Notes: generated by a model from the sequence alone, not told the origin. DNA of 64,000 nucleotides from an uncultured Granulosicoccaceae bacterium (GCA_937998875.1 CALLBO010000009.1:1-64000); one strand, 5' to 3'. Shown: positions 52,944-62,429, counted from the first letter of the stretch. Program-made: numbers and translations.

Positions 52944-54032
52944 TTGAAAAAACAACAATTTAAGATCGCGGTATTCGAAGGTGACGGAATTGGCCCGGAA
53001 ATCATGGCTCCCACGGTCGAGGTGTTGAACCAGCTTCTGCGTGACTCAAATACCTTTTCACTCGGTTTTGAGACTCTCCCCGCCGGCGCTCTTTGGCATG
53101 AAAAAACAGGCGAGTGTCTGCCACCGGATTCAGTTGCTGCGGCAAAAGCCTGTGATGCAATTCTGCTCTCCGCTATGGGGCTGCCACACATCAGAAAGCC
53201 GGACGGCACAGAAATGGTGCCGCAAATTGACCTTAGAATAGAATTGGATCTGTTTGCCGGCGTGCGCCCGGTGTTCACTTTCGAAAACGGGCCGCAGGTC
53301 CTGTCTGACCCGCGCGCCGCTAATCTGGACTTTGTCCTCGTTCGTGAATCAACTGAGGGGCTGTTTGCGCATAAAGACGAAGGCATCGTTGTTGATAATG
53401 AATATGCGACCGAACAATTACGTATTACCCGCAAAGTGTCCGAACAGTTATTTGATTTCAGCTTTCGCCTCGCGCAAAGCCGGGCCAGACTTTTAGACCG
53501 ACCTTCAAAGTTGATGTGCGTTGACAAGGCCAACGTGTTCCGTTCTTTCTGGTTCTTCAGAGAAATATTCGAACAGCGTGCGGCAAACTTTCCGGACATT
53601 GAAACTTCCGCTATGTACGTAGATGCCGCCGCGATGAAGATGGTGCAAAGCCCATGGGACCTCGATGTCATGGTTACCGAGAATATGTTTGGTGATATTT
53701 TGTCGGACCTCGGTGCAGGGCTTATGGGAAGCCTCGGGCTTGCCCCGTCAGCTGATATTGGTCTGGACCACGCGGTCTTTCAGCCTTGCCATGGCAGCGC
53801 GCCTGATATTGCAGGCAAGGGCATGGCCAATCCAATGGCGATGATTTTATCTGCTGCTATGATGCTTGAATGGCTGGGTGAAACGCATCAATGTGATGAG
53901 GCCAGCCAAAGTGGACTAAAGCTTCGTAACGCGGCAACCAGAGCTTGCGCAACGCCGCAGGGCTGTGGGCGGGATCTTGGCGGTACAGCCGGGACCGAAT
54001 CTATCGCGCAGGCTGTACTGGATTGCCTTTAA
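52944..54032 (+). CDS. Isocitrate/isopropylmalate dehydrogenase-family decarboxylating dehydrogenase
   Basis: A 362-residue NAD(P)-dependent enzyme that oxidises and decarboxylates a 2-hydroxy-3-carboxy acid. Features are the opening IAVFEGDGIGPEIM, the substrate-arginine region DLRIELDLFAGVRPV, the catalytic Lys segment CVDKANVF, the metal-binding DILSDLGAGLMGSLGLAPSA and the nucleotide loop HGSAPDIAGKGMANP. It could be leuB, but there are no leuCD genes here, and its partners are an oxidoreductase and a lactonase-like hydrolase, so a catabolic role on a different substrate (tartrate- or malate-type) is more likely. Two bases separate its stop from the next start. Confidence 0.8.
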   Translation: MKKQQFKIAVFEGDGIGPEIMAPTVEVLNQLLRDSNTFSLGFETLPAGALWHEKTGECLPPDSVAAAKACDAILLSAMGLPHIRKPDGTEMVPQIDLRIELDLFAGVRPVFTFENGPQVLSDPRAANLDFVLVRESTEGLFAHKDEGIVVDNEYATEQLRITRKVSEQLFDFSFRLAQSRARLLDRPSKLMCVDKANVFRSFWFFREIFEQRAANFPDIETSAMYVDAAAMKMVQSPWDLDVMVTENMFGDILSDLGAGLMGSLGLAPSADIGLDHAVFQPCHGSAPDIAGKGMANPMAMILSAAMMLEWLGETHQCDEASQSGLKLRNAATRACATPQGCGRDLGGTAGTESIAQAVLDCL

Positions 54033-54034
54033 TT

Positions 54035-55102
54035 ATGCGCAGTAGTGTTGGTGTGGTCGTTATCGGTGGCGGTTACTTTGCACAATTCCATATCAATGCA
54101 TGGTTACGACTGACCGACGTTCGACTGATTGCGATCGTCGAGCAGGATCTCAGCAAGCACGCTTCATTAAAAGAGAAAGTTTGTTCGTATAACTCTGCTG
54201 ACACACTAATTACAGACTCTTTGAGTAGCGTTATAACGGTCAATACCGTGAACAGCGCGGATATACAAATTGTGGATATCGCCACACCACCGATTTCGCA
54301 CGCAGAATTAATCTTAGAATCTATTGCAATCGGGTGCCCCTATATTATTTGCCAGAAGCCTCTCTGCGGTTCGCGAGATAATGCGATTAACCTTTTCGAT
54401 AAAACCAAAAACAGCAATGCCGAAATTATTGTCCACGAGAACTTTCGTTTCCAACCATGGTATCGGACGATAAAATCAGAGTTAGATAAAAACACTATAG
54501 GAACAGCACTACAGGCAAACTTCAGGCTACGTCCCGGTGATGGTCAGGGGCCGGATGCGTATCTTGAAAGACAACCCTACTTCCGTGAGATGAAGAAATT
54601 TCTGATTCACGAAACCGGTGTACATTACATTGATGTTTTCAGATACCTTTTTGGAGAACCACAGGCACTAAGTGCCGTGCTGCGAAAACTCAACCCGGCA
54701 ATTGCCGGAGAAGATGCCGGTTATTTTGTTTTTCACTATGCCAGTGATCTGCAGGCACACTTTGACGGCAACCGACTACTGGATCATAGCGCAGACAATA
54801 CTCGCCTTACTATGGGTGAGATGCTTATAGAGGGAACTCAAGGGAGCATCGCACTTTACGGCAATGGTGAATTGCTGATTCGTCACTTCGGTGAGACCGA
54901 CTGGAACCCGATAGAATATTCATTCACCGACAACGACTTTGGCGGTGATTGTGTTTACCACACACAGAAACATATTATCGAACATCTGCTACACAACACT
55001 CCACTCGAAAACCGTATTGAAGACTACCTGAGAAACCTTGAACTCGTAGATCTGGTCTACCAGGCTGCAGCATCGCAAACAAAAATGGAATGTTCCGTAT
55101 GA
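54035..55102 (+). CDS. Gfo/Idh/MocA-family oxidoreductase
   Basis: A 356-residue NAD(P)-dependent dehydrogenase. The Rossmann motif is VVIGGGYFAQFH at the N-terminus, and the usual EKP segment is QKP (ICQKPLCG) with the Lys kept. The C-terminal domain has an HETGVHYIDVFRYLFG stretch, the substrate His region. Members oxidise or reduce sugars, inositols and related alcohols. The ATG at 54035 is two bases after the preceding gene; a longer frame would overlap it. It ends in an ATGA overlap with the next gene, so all three are one operon. Confidence 0.85.
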   Translation: MRSSVGVVVIGGGYFAQFHINAWLRLTDVRLIAIVEQDLSKHASLKEKVCSYNSADTLITDSLSSVITVNTVNSADIQIVDIATPPISHAELILESIAIGCPYIICQKPLCGSRDNAINLFDKTKNSNAEIIVHENFRFQPWYRTIKSELDKNTIGTALQANFRLRPGDGQGPDAYLERQPYFREMKKFLIHETGVHYIDVFRYLFGEPQALSAVLRKLNPAIAGEDAGYFVFHYASDLQAHFDGNRLLDHSADNTRLTMGEMLIEGTQGSIALYGNGELLIRHFGETDWNPIEYSFTDNDFGGDCVYHTQKHIIEHLLHNTPLENRIEDYLRNLELVDLVYQAAASQTKMECSV

Positions 55103-55914
55103 ATGACGTCTGGGAAATCTACGCACTTAAATACGCCGAGCGAAATACGCGCTCACGAAAAGACTCATTCATTTTTGATGATAATCACGATGCCCAACAT
55201 GGCATGGACTACTATCTTTGGTTGCTGAAAAGTTCCGGCCCGAACAACACTAGCCGTACAATTCTGGTAGACACTGGCTACGACACGGCAGAGGGCATTG
55301 CCCGCAACCGTCCAATCCAGATTGATCCCGCAGATCTTCTGAAAAGATTCGGCGTAGCACCGGACTCAATAGACACCGTTATTGTCACCCATCTTCACTA
55401 CGATCACGCAGGATCACTGCCGGCCTTCAGCGCTGCAAATTTTCACTTGCAGGAACAGGAGATGGTTTATGCAACCGGCCCCTGTATGTGCCACGACGTA
55501 TTGAAAGAACCGTTCAGCGGCGAACATGTGGTTGAGATGGTCAGACGACTCTATTCGGGCCGGGTTGTCTTTCACAACGGTTCCGGTCAGGTGGCCCCCG
55601 GTGTTGAAGTGCACCTGATCGGCGGTCATTCGCGCGGCTTACAATGCGTGCGGGTTTTAACCCGCCGTGGTCACGTGGTTCTGGCATCTGATGCCAGTCA
55701 CTACTATGAGAATTTTTTAAAGGCCAAGCCGTTTCCGATCGTCGTGGATCTTGAAAATATGCTCAGCGGATTCGACACCCTCCGAGCGCTTGCCGACAGC
55801 GACGACCACATTATTCCAGGCCATGACCCGCTGGTCAGAACCTACTATCCAACACACGGTGAGGAAGACTGTATTCTGAGGCTCGACGCAGAACCGAAAA
55901 GCCCGGTCCGCTAA
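55099..55914 (+). CDS. Metallo-beta-lactamase-fold hydrolase, AHL-lactonase-like
   Basis: A 271-residue enzyme. The dinuclear metal site is complete: HLHYDHAG (H-x-H-x-DH), a further His in GGHSRG, the bridging Asp in ASDASH and the final His in IPGHDP. VDTGYD lies at the start of the fold. It resembles N-acyl-homoserine lactonases and other ring-opening lactonases such as 4-pyridoxolactonase. As the third gene of the operon it may open a lactone produced by the oxidoreductase. The ATG at 55099 overlaps the previous stop (ATGA). Confidence 0.8.
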   Translation: MNDVWEIYALKYAERNTRSRKDSFIFDDNHDAQHGMDYYLWLLKSSGPNNTSRTILVDTGYDTAEGIARNRPIQIDPADLLKRFGVAPDSIDTVIVTHLHYDHAGSLPAFSAANFHLQEQEMVYATGPCMCHDVLKEPFSGEHVVEMVRRLYSGRVVFHNGSGQVAPGVEVHLIGGHSRGLQCVRVLTRRGHVVLASDASHYYENFLKAKPFPIVVDLENMLSGFDTLRALADSDDHIIPGHDPLVRTYYPTHGEEDCILRLDAEPKSPVR

Positions 55915-56152
55915 TTCGCTGGCAAAAAGTGTTGTAGGTTAGACTCGTTAATCTGCATTCAGGCCCGACACCCTTCTCCTGATATCACTGCAATTCAGGA
56001 TTCTGAGGTCGCAAGCTCTGCTACTCTACCGCGCAAACCTCTGGCCTGTGCTATCATCGCGCGCTCGGTTTTAGAACGTCCCGTACAAGACGGATTTTCA
56101 GTGCTGTCCGTCCCTCAGCCAACCGGCATTCCCGCTGCCTGGAAATTTGTCG

Positions 56153-56488
56153 ATGTCACAAGAACACGTATATCGCATCCGTTTTATCAATCAGGATAAA
56201 ATATACGAACTCTACGCCCGTGATGTTTATCAGGGCGAGTTGTACGGATTTGTTGTGATTGAAGGGCTGATGTTCGATGCCCACACCACAGTGGTGGTTG
56301 ACCCGTCGGAGGAAAAACTGAAAACTGAATTCGAAGGTGTCAACCAGACTATCATCCCGATGCATGCTGTTATCAGGATTGACGAAGTCGAAAAGCGCGG
56401 CACACCGAAGATTGCCGATGTCGGCAGCAATGTGTCGGCTTTCCCTTCCCCGATCTACACTCCCAAGGGGAGCGGTAAAGAGGGGTAG
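56153..56488 (+). CDS. DUF1820-family protein
   Basis: A 111-residue protein starting YRIRFINQDKIYELYARDV, with GFVVIEGLMF and IPMHAVIRIDEVEKRG, matching DUF1820, a small gammaproteobacterial family without known function. The ATG at 56153 is used; an in-frame TTG lies six bases upstream. It is followed by a tRNA gene 46 bases later. Confidence 0.85.
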   Translation: MSQEHVYRIRFINQDKIYELYARDVYQGELYGFVVIEGLMFDAHTTVVVDPSEEKLKTEFEGVNQTIIPMHAVIRIDEVEKRGTPKIADVGSNVSAFPSPIYTPKGSGKEG

Positions 56489-56534
56489 TGGTAGAGGGTT
56501 AACGATTTAGAGTTGTGTTGTATTTTAGAGTTTT

Positions 56535-56625
56535 GGAGAGGTGTCCGAGTGGCTGAAGGAGCACGCCTGGAAAGTGTGTATACGTTTATAGCGTATCGAG
56601 GGTTCGAATCCCTCTCTCTCCGCCA
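56535..56625 (+). tRNA. tRNA-Ser(GGA)
   Basis: A 91-nt class II tRNA. The acceptor stem GGAGAGG pairs with TCTCTCC, the anticodon loop CTGGAAA contains GGA, a long variable arm follows, the T arm is GAGGGTTCGAATCCCTC, and CCA is encoded. It reads UCC and UCU serine codons. A possible -10 (TATTTT, 56521-56526) lies eight bases upstream. Confidence 0.95.
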
Positions 56626-56630
56626 AATTC

Positions 56631-56657
56631 AGCCCGTCGATAACGACGGGCTGGTTT
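56631..56657 (+). terminator. Terminator between tRNA-Ser and rluB
   Basis: A perfect 9-bp stem, AGCCCGTCG with CGACGGGCT and a 4-base loop, starts five bases after the tRNA CCA. The U run after it is short (GGTTTG). On the opposite strand it lies about 33 bases past the rluB stop, so it can serve both genes. Confidence 0.65.
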
Positions 56658-56689
56658 GACTACAGATCTACCCCAATAAATTCAACCAG

Positions 56690-57517
56690 CTAACGTCTAC
56701 CCGGTCGACGTCCGCGCGCGGGCTTACGACCGCGTCTGGTCGAATCAAATTCCAGCCTCAATGGTGCTTCTGTATGCTTCGGTGAGATGCCGGCCACCTC
56801 ATAAAGATGCGTAAGCAAGCCCTCTTCCACATCAGTAATTTTTCCGGCCCGCAGCCAGCCGGGTAAATCCACCGGTCCGTATCGCACACGAATTAGGCGG
56901 CTCAGCTGATAACCAAGTGTTGCCCATACCCGTCTGACTTCACGATTGCGGCCTTCTGTTAAAACAACCCGGTACCACTGATTGTTGTCGGTGCCTCCAT
57001 CAAACCAGACACGTTGAAATTTGGCTATGCCATCTTCAAGCTCGATACCGTCATGCAGCCTTTTTAGATCTTCATCACTTACCGGTCCGCGCACACGACA
57101 GGCATACTCGCGCTCCACTTCTGAGGAAGGATGCATCAAGCCGTTAGCAAGATCGCCGTTGTCAGTAAACAGCAGCAAACCGCTGGTGTTGTAATCCAGC
57201 CGTCCGATAGCAACCCAGCGCGATGACTTTAATCGCGGCAGATCCTGAAATACGGTGGGACGGTTGCGCTCATCAGAGCGTGTTGTGACCTTACCTTCGG
57301 GCTTGTGGTACGCAATTACGCGCGCCGTTTCAGCGCTGCCCTGCGCCACACGATAGCGTTTACCCGCATAGCGCAGTCGATCGCCCGCTTCAGCTTTAGC
57401 GCCGAGAGTAGCAACTTCACCGTTAAGCACAATCTCACCGGCGGTGATGGCAGATTCGATTTTACGTCGCGATTCAATACCGGCGCGAGCCATCAATTTT
57501 TGCAGTCTTTCTGACAT
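56690..57517 (-). CDS. rluB: 23S rRNA pseudouridine synthase RluB
   Basis: A protein of about 275 residues of the RsuA/RluB branch. An S4 domain (RLQKLMARAGIESRRKIESAI) precedes the catalytic domain with GRLDYNTSGLLLFTDNG, in which the Asp attacks the uridine. VVLTEGRNREVRRVW is the second family motif. The C-terminal tail is rich in Arg and Gly. It makes the pseudouridine near position 2605 of 23S rRNA. I use the ATG at 57517 (MSERLQKLM); an earlier in-frame ATG lies at 57535. Confidence 0.9.
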   Translation of the reverse strand: MSERLQKLMARAGIESRRKIESAITAGEIVLNGEVATLGAKAEAGDRLRYAGKRYRVAQGSAETARVIAYHKPEGKVTTRSDERNRPTVFQDLPRLKSSRWVAIGRLDYNTSGLLLFTDNGDLANGLMHPSSEVEREYACRVRGPVSDEDLKRLHDGIELEDGIAKFQRVWFDGGTDNNQWYRVVLTEGRNREVRRVWATLGYQLSRLIRVRYGPVDLPGWLRAGKITDVEEGLLTHLYEVAGISPKHTEAPLRLEFDSTRRGRKPARGRRPGRR

Positions 57518-57697
57518 TTCGCGTTTATCCAGCATCGAAGAAAAGAACCCAATCAACAGACATTGGTGAGGTCGCCTATTCTCGCACAGCACCGGCCCTA
57601 ATAACTAAACCTGGTGAATAAACCCGGTAACCAAGGTGACCAAATTCGGACACGATAACTGATAAGATAATTGCACGCTCAATTGCTTGAAACAGTT

Positions 57698-58219
57698 ATG
57701 ACCGACTTTGACACTTTCAAACCACTGAACATTGCCGTGCTGACCGTCTCTGACAGTCGCACAGAAGCTGATGACAAGTCCGGCAAATTGCTGGTGGCAG
57801 AGCTTGAGTCCTCAGGCCATCACTGCATTCACAAGTCGATTGTAAAAGACGACAAATACCAGATCAGAGCAGCGCTCAGTAGCTGGATCGCAGATGCCAA
57901 TGTAGATGCCATTCTGAGCACGGGTGGCACAGGTGTTACCGGCAGGGATGGCACCCCGGAAGCCGTGCAACCACTGTTGGATAAAGAAATTGACGGTTTT
58001 GGAGAAATGTTCCGCGTGCTGTCTTATGAGGACATAAAAACCTCAACGCTGCAATCACGAGCATTGGCAGGAGTTGCCAACGCGACTTATATTTTCGTTA
58101 TGCCGGGTTCTCCTGGTGCCTGCAAAACCGCCTGGCAGAAGCTTATTTCAGAGCAGCTCGACAGCCGCACACGACCTTGTAACCTGGTGATGTTAATGCC
58201 GCGATTGAACGAGAAATAG
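57698..58219 (+). CDS. moaB: Molybdenum cofactor biosynthesis protein MoaB
   Basis: A protein of about 173 residues of the MogA/MoaB family, which adenylates molybdopterin. The motif [13 protein letters not shown] is near the start and [18 protein letters not shown] in the middle, both part of the pterin site; [13 protein letters not shown] follows. The ATG at 57698 is chosen over an upstream TTG. moeA begins at the right edge of the window, and an E1-like MoeB homologue lies at 13.9 kb. Confidence 0.9.
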   Translation: MTDFDTFKPLNIAVLTVSDSRTEADDKSGKLLVAELESSGHHCIHKSIVKDDKYQIRAALSSWIADANVDAILSTGGTGVTGRDGTPEAVQPLLDKEIDGFGEMFRVLSYEDIKTSTLQSRALAGVANATYIFVMPGSPGACKTAWQKLISEQLDSRTRPCNLVMLMPRLNEK

Positions 58220-58271
58220 CCCGATGATCCAAATAGCCAGCTTATCGAAATAGCCTGATCATCCGCAGGGC

Positions 58272-58298
58272 AGCCGGAGCAGAAACACTCCGGCTTTA
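58272..58298 (+). terminator. Terminator after moaB
   Basis: The stem AGCCGGAG with CTCCGGCT (58272-58279 and 58288-58295) closes an 8-base loop and is followed by TTTAG. It lies between moaB and the convergent lipoprotein gene and could serve as a weak terminator. Confidence 0.5.
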
Positions 58299-58325
58299 GT
58301 GTATCAACGGCCTAACCCGGACTGG

Positions 58326-59117
58326 CTAGCATTCGTTAAAATCTTGAGTAGATAAGCCGTTAAGGACTGGATAAGTTACGATCTCCCGATCTGTTGTATC
58401 GCCGTCGTTGTCTTCGTCATCAACATCCGGCCCGTCAATGGTCAGCGTACTGTCACTTCTGGTAACTATGTACCCGTCGATTGTCACGGTGTCACAATTC
58501 AACTCCGGTTCGTCATAGAAAGTGCTCGAATAAGTTGCACCCCCGGTCGCAGTCAATGCAGCCTCACCTGAAAATATGAAATAGCAATTGTCGCCCTGCT
58601 CAGAGTCATCCTGTGCGTAGTCGTAACTTATCAAGTTGCCGCTGGCCGAGATTTGAAGATAGATAATATCAGTGCCGCCTCCGAAATCGTTACTGAGATC
58701 ATAGAGCCCTGCGATGGGAGAAACATTCCCTGACCCGGTAAGTGGCGGGCAATTGGCCGGTCCGACTGTTTCGTTTCCAGTATCTCCGGGATCTGTTGTG
58801 TCAGTACCCCCGGTAGTACCCGTGTCTCCGGTCGTATCAGTACCAGTGGTATCTGTACCTCCCGTTGTATCTGTACCTCCCGTTGTATCAGTATCACCGC
58901 TCGTATCTGTATCACCGGTTGTATCAAAACCACCGCTTGTATCAGAACCATCCGCTGTATTGGTGGCGTCAGTATCTTGAGCAACGGGCGCACTGTTGTT
59001 GCCCGATGAGCCGCCGCATCCTGCTAGTGTCAATGCCCAAAGTACAACCACGCCGGTTAGTGTCGGAAGTGACTTACTTTCACTCGGCGTCCAGTGATAT
59101 TCAACTCGCTTTACCAT
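58326..59117 (-). CDS. Lipoprotein with Thr/Asp/Gly tandem repeats
   Basis: A 263-residue lipoprotein with lipobox LTLAGC. The mature N-terminus has about 70 residues of short repeats built on T-D-T-T-G-G, encoded by near-identical 15- or 18-base units. The second half (from about residue 120) is a beta-rich domain with GLYDLSNDFGGGTDIIYLQIS and ISASGNLISYDY, ending near DGPDVDDEDNDGD, an acidic patch that could bind calcium. I do not recognise the domain. The repeat probably acts as a flexible stalk. Confidence 0.7.
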   Translation of the reverse strand: MVKRVEYHWTPSESKSLPTLTGVVVLWALTLAGCGGSSGNNSAPVAQDTDATNTADGSDTSGGFDTTGDTDTSGDTDTTGGTDTTGGTDTTGTDTTGDTGTTGGTDTTDPGDTGNETVGPANCPPLTGSGNVSPIAGLYDLSNDFGGGTDIIYLQISASGNLISYDYAQDDSEQGDNCYFIFSGEAALTATGGATYSSTFYDEPELNCDTVTIDGYIVTRSDSTLTIDGPDVDDEDNDGDTTDREIVTYPVLNGLSTQDFNEC

Positions 59118-59248
59118 GGTATTTCCTGTCGTTAACTTCGAGACTGGAACTTAACATAAAGCGAGGATTTTAGTGTTCAATATGACTCGACCCGGTGGTC
59201 ACGCGCCAACCTGCCCACAGATACGCAGTTTTTTTCCGCAGCAAGTTT

Positions 59249-60097
59249 TTACCATCCTTTGGCTTCTTTAATGAGTTCATAGGCAGCCTTTATGTGCTGC
59301 GTTTTTTCGGTGGCAATTTTTATCATCTCCTCCGGCAAGCCTTTGGCCACCAGTTTATCGGGGTGATGCTGACTCATAAGTTTGCGATAAGCACGTTTCA
59401 CTTCCGGCTGTAATGCCGTTGCTTTAACCCCGAGGAGTTTATAGGCATCCGAAATTGACAACCCCGATGTCTGGTCGACACCCGCGGCGTTACCGGAAGA
59501 TCGGCCGGAAGTTCTTTGCTTTCCACCGGAAGACGAAGCTCTACCCGCTCGTACCAGAATTTCCATTTGTCGAAGCATGAACTTTGGATATTTCAGGTAC
59601 TCACACACATCCTCCAATACCTTTTCTTCGGCAGGATGCGAACTGCCGTCGGCATAAACGGCATGTAGTTGAATTTCCACGAACATCTGCATCAGGTTGG
59701 TGCGTCTGCGACACTCGATCCGAAACTGCTCTACAACTGCTTTGAGATCATAATCCGGCTCTTTTCCCTGCTGAAAAAGATCAATGGCGACCTTGCGCTG
59801 CTCAGCGGACAACTGCATCTGTGACATGACGCTCTCTGTCACTTTGATTTCATCCGGTGTTACTTTGCCGTCGGCCTTGGATATGTGTCCCATGGTGGCA
59901 AATGTGGCGGTAAAAAAAGCCGCCTGAACACGCTCTTGTGTACCCGGCTCAAGGTTCTCAGCTTCCCCTTGCTCATGTTGCAGCCGTTCCAAACCCGAAT
60001 CAAAGTTATGACCGAGCACCGCACCAAGTAGAGCACCGATAGGGCCGCCAATTAGAAACCCGAATCCACTGCCGAGCAGCTTTCCCCACCAATTCAC
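59249..60097 (-). CDS. djlA: Membrane-anchored co-chaperone DjlA
   Basis: A 282-residue protein. A Gly-rich membrane segment at the N-terminus (GSGFGFLIGGPIGALLGAVLG) is followed by a TerB-like domain (about 60-180), a Gly/Ser linker and a C-terminal J domain with the HPD motif (MSQHHPDKLVAKG). It stimulates DnaK at the inner membrane. Its start overlaps the truD stop by 4 bp, so they are coupled. Confidence 0.95.
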   Translation of the reverse strand: MNWWGKLLGSGFGFLIGGPIGALLGAVLGHNFDSGLERLQHEQGEAENLEPGTQERVQAAFFTATFATMGHISKADGKVTPDEIKVTESVMSQMQLSAEQRKVAIDLFQQGKEPDYDLKAVVEQFRIECRRRTNLMQMFVEIQLHAVYADGSSHPAEEKVLEDVCEYLKYPKFMLRQMEILVRAGRASSSGGKQRTSGRSSGNAAGVDQTSGLSISDAYKLLGVKATALQPEVKRAYRKLMSQHHPDKLVAKGLPEEMIKIATEKTQHIKAAYELIKEAKGW

Positions 60098-61164
60098 GAT
60101 TCATGCTCCTGATGCAACTCCACAATTTCACTTAGCAACGATGTTGCGTAAGCGCCGCGCTGCAACCTAAAGGACAGTGCTAATGTGCTCTCGTCTGGCC
60201 AATGCCATTTTAGATCCACCGCTGTTGCCCGTAACGCACGCCTGTCATTACTCAATCCCGCAAGCTCAAGCCCGTCGCAAAGAAGTTGCTCTGCCGCCAG
60301 ACACGCTGACTCAAGTTCATACACAGCGCCTGTTGCCATAGACTGCCCTCGTCCGTAAAGCGGCCCTGTCACGTGCAAGTCGTGCCGTTCATGACGCAGT
60401 TGAATTTCAGCATCGGGCTGTTCACAGTTAAATATACTATTGCTACCATCTAGCATGCATACATCACCGGCAAGTACGGTTTGCCAGGTATTCGTTTTGA
60501 TGCGCTCATCCAGTACTTTATTAAACAACCAGGAACGTGCCGCAGACAGATATAACGACCTCTTGAAACGGGTAAGCTTACGTTTGCGAGTAAACATACT
60601 ACGCGCATGATCGACGTTACGGCCATCAATTCCAAACCGTTGCACCCCGAAATAGTTTGGAAAACCCTGTCTTGAAATAAGACTGAGCCGATTATCAATT
60701 TCGACATGACCGTCCTTGATGTCGCGCAGGACAATTAAAAATTCATTGTCACGATGAATACCTTTACGAAGTTTTTTACTGCTGCGGGTCTGCTGCATTA
60801 CCTCCACATTCAGCTCATTAAACAACGCACCCGTCTCAGGCATTCCACTCGCGATCGGGTAAGCCACACTGAGCCACTGGGTTGTAATAGCGCGCTTGTC
60901 TTTAAGTCCCGAGTAGCCAATGTCTTTGGGTGCCACCTGCAGATTTTTTGCAATAGCGTCGACCAGCTCCTGCGTGTTGCAGCCGGTTTTTCGTACCCGC
61001 AACCACAGATGCTCGCCCTGCCCGTCGGGCTCAAAGCCCAGATTTTCGACTACCTGAAAATCGCCTGCATCACGCTTGAAAACCGATTTGGGAAGCGGGT
61101 CGCGACTTTGGCTCAAGGGTGGGTTACTATTCACAGACGCTTCAAAGGAGGTGACAGGCAGCAT
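60094..61164 (-). CDS. truD: tRNA pseudouridine(13) synthase TruD
   Basis: A 356-residue enzyme that makes pseudouridine 13 in tRNA-Glu. The active site is intact: DIGYSGLKDKRAITTQW, with the catalytic Asp, and YFGVQRFG. The C-terminal TRUD insertion domain is present. It forms an operon with djlA (4-bp overlap). No surE or ispF gene is near, unlike in E. coli. Confidence 0.95.
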   Translation of the reverse strand: MLPVTSFEASVNSNPPLSQSRDPLPKSVFKRDAGDFQVVENLGFEPDGQGEHLWLRVRKTGCNTQELVDAIAKNLQVAPKDIGYSGLKDKRAITTQWLSVAYPIASGMPETGALFNELNVEVMQQTRSSKKLRKGIHRDNEFLIVLRDIKDGHVEIDNRLSLISRQGFPNYFGVQRFGIDGRNVDHARSMFTRKRKLTRFKRSLYLSAARSWLFNKVLDERIKTNTWQTVLAGDVCMLDGSNSIFNCEQPDAEIQLRHERHDLHVTGPLYGRGQSMATGAVYELESACLAAEQLLCDGLELAGLSNDRRALRATAVDLKWHWPDESTLALSFRLQRGAYATSLLSEIVELHQEHES

Positions 61165-61351
61165 CGTCCCTCAATGCAGCAATAATGGCAACCCATCGCC
61201 AACCGACGCGCTCCTAAAGTGTCGAACGATTTGCGTTGGCTAACTAGCAATAAACATAAATAATGGATCAGCCTCGCGGAATGAATGAAGTAACACACCG
61301 CAACACGCTCAGTAAACTGAAGCGCCATAGATCGCTCAGTGAAACAATGCA

Positions 61352-61567
61352 ATGAGCAACCTGGATGACATAGATCGTCAGGAACGGCGCCAGATTCTGA
61401 TTCGTCTTGAGAACGAACACGCCACTTTGGACAAACAGGTTGCCGAACACTCAGCTGCATCAGGAATTGATCAGTTGGCGTTGAGTCGCCTAAAAAGACG
61501 CAAGCTACAATTGAAAGATGCCATCGTGAGACTCAAAAGCAGTGTACTGCCTGATCTGCCAGCCTAA
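61352..61567 (+). CDS. YdcH-like DUF465 protein
   Basis: A 71-residue helical protein. The pattern ENEHATLDKQVAEH then LSRLKRRKLQLKDAI matches DUF465, a family of small coiled-coil proteins of unknown function. It stands alone, divergent from truD and convergent with dsbC. Confidence 0.8.
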   Translation: MSNLDDIDRQERRQILIRLENEHATLDKQVAEHSAASGIDQLALSRLKRRKLQLKDAIVRLKSSVLPDLPA

Positions 61568-61676
61568 ATTGTAGCCTGAAATACTGCTTAAATTGCCAGC
61601 TGGATTGCCGGCTGATCACTATCGATTCTTACCACTTAACTAGGCCACCGCCAGAGACCCACATGAATTTGCGATT

Positions 61677-62429
61677 CTACTTAGCGGCAACAGGATCACT
61701 GTTTTTGATCTGTTCTATTAATTGGGCTGCCGGCTGATAGCCTGGAATCTTCGTACCATTATCGAGGTAAATGAGCGGTGTACCTCGCAAACCGACCTGT
61801 CGCGCTAAAGCCATGTGGCTTTCTATTGGATTCTCACAGGTCGCCGCCGGCACCCGTCCACCGGTTTTTGCAATAGTCATTGCTTCCTGCTGATCATCAG
61901 CGCACCAGACACTTTGCAATTCTTCTGAAGATGCTGATTCAATCCCCGCGCGTGGGAACAACAGATAACGCACCCGGATATCTGCATCTGTGATTGCATC
62001 AATTTCCTGATGCAGTTTCTGGCAGTAACCACAGTCTGTATCGGTAAACACGGTAATCGAGCGCTCAGCATCTCCCGCCTCGTTATTAAACACCAACATC
62101 TGATCTTCAGGTACTTGATTGATCACTGACATTTGCAACGATCCACGACGCTGCTCACTGATATCAACCCGGTTCTCAAGGTCGATAATACTGCCCTCTA
62201 GCATGTATTTTCCGTCCGGTGTCAGATAGAACACCTGCGCACCGCTCACGAGTTCATAAACACCTGGCATCACAGATTCGGAAATAGCGGTGATCTCCAT
62301 ATCTGGTGCAAGCCGCGCCATAGATTCGCGAAGTTGATCCTCCGGCGGTTTCTCTTCCGATGTTTGGGCAAACAAAGCTCCACTGGTAAGAGCGAGAGTT
62401 AACAATCCCAATATTGGGTAGATTTTCAT
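61677..62429 (-). CDS. dsbC: Thiol:disulfide interchange protein DsbC
   Basis: A 250-residue periplasmic disulfide isomerase. After a signal peptide (LLTLALTSGALFA) comes an N-terminal dimerisation domain, then a thioredoxin fold with the active site DTDCGYCQKLH and the cis-Pro loop RGTPLIYLDNG. Another cysteine pair (SVWC and ATC) matches the structural disulfide. It is next to xerD, as in many gammaproteobacteria. Confidence 0.95.
   Translation of the reverse strand: MKIYPILGLLTLALTSGALFAQTSEEKPPEDQLRESMARLAPDMEITAISESVMPGVYELVSGAQVFYLTPDGKYMLEGSIIDLENRVDISEQRRGSLQMSVINQVPEDQMLVFNNEAGDAERSITVFTDTDCGYCQKLHQEIDAITDADIRVRYLLFPRAGIESASSEELQSVWCADDQQEAMTIAKTGGRVPAATCENPIESHMALARQVGLRGTPLIYLDNGTKIPGYQPAAQLIEQIKNSDPVAAK

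Noticed and set aside
52944..54032. Assignment as leuB
   Set aside because: No leuC or leuD nearby, and the operon partners suggest a different pathway.
58714..58980. Val/Pro/Ser-rich plus-strand ORF
   Set aside because: Antisense reading of the TDTTGG repeats of the lipoprotein gene.
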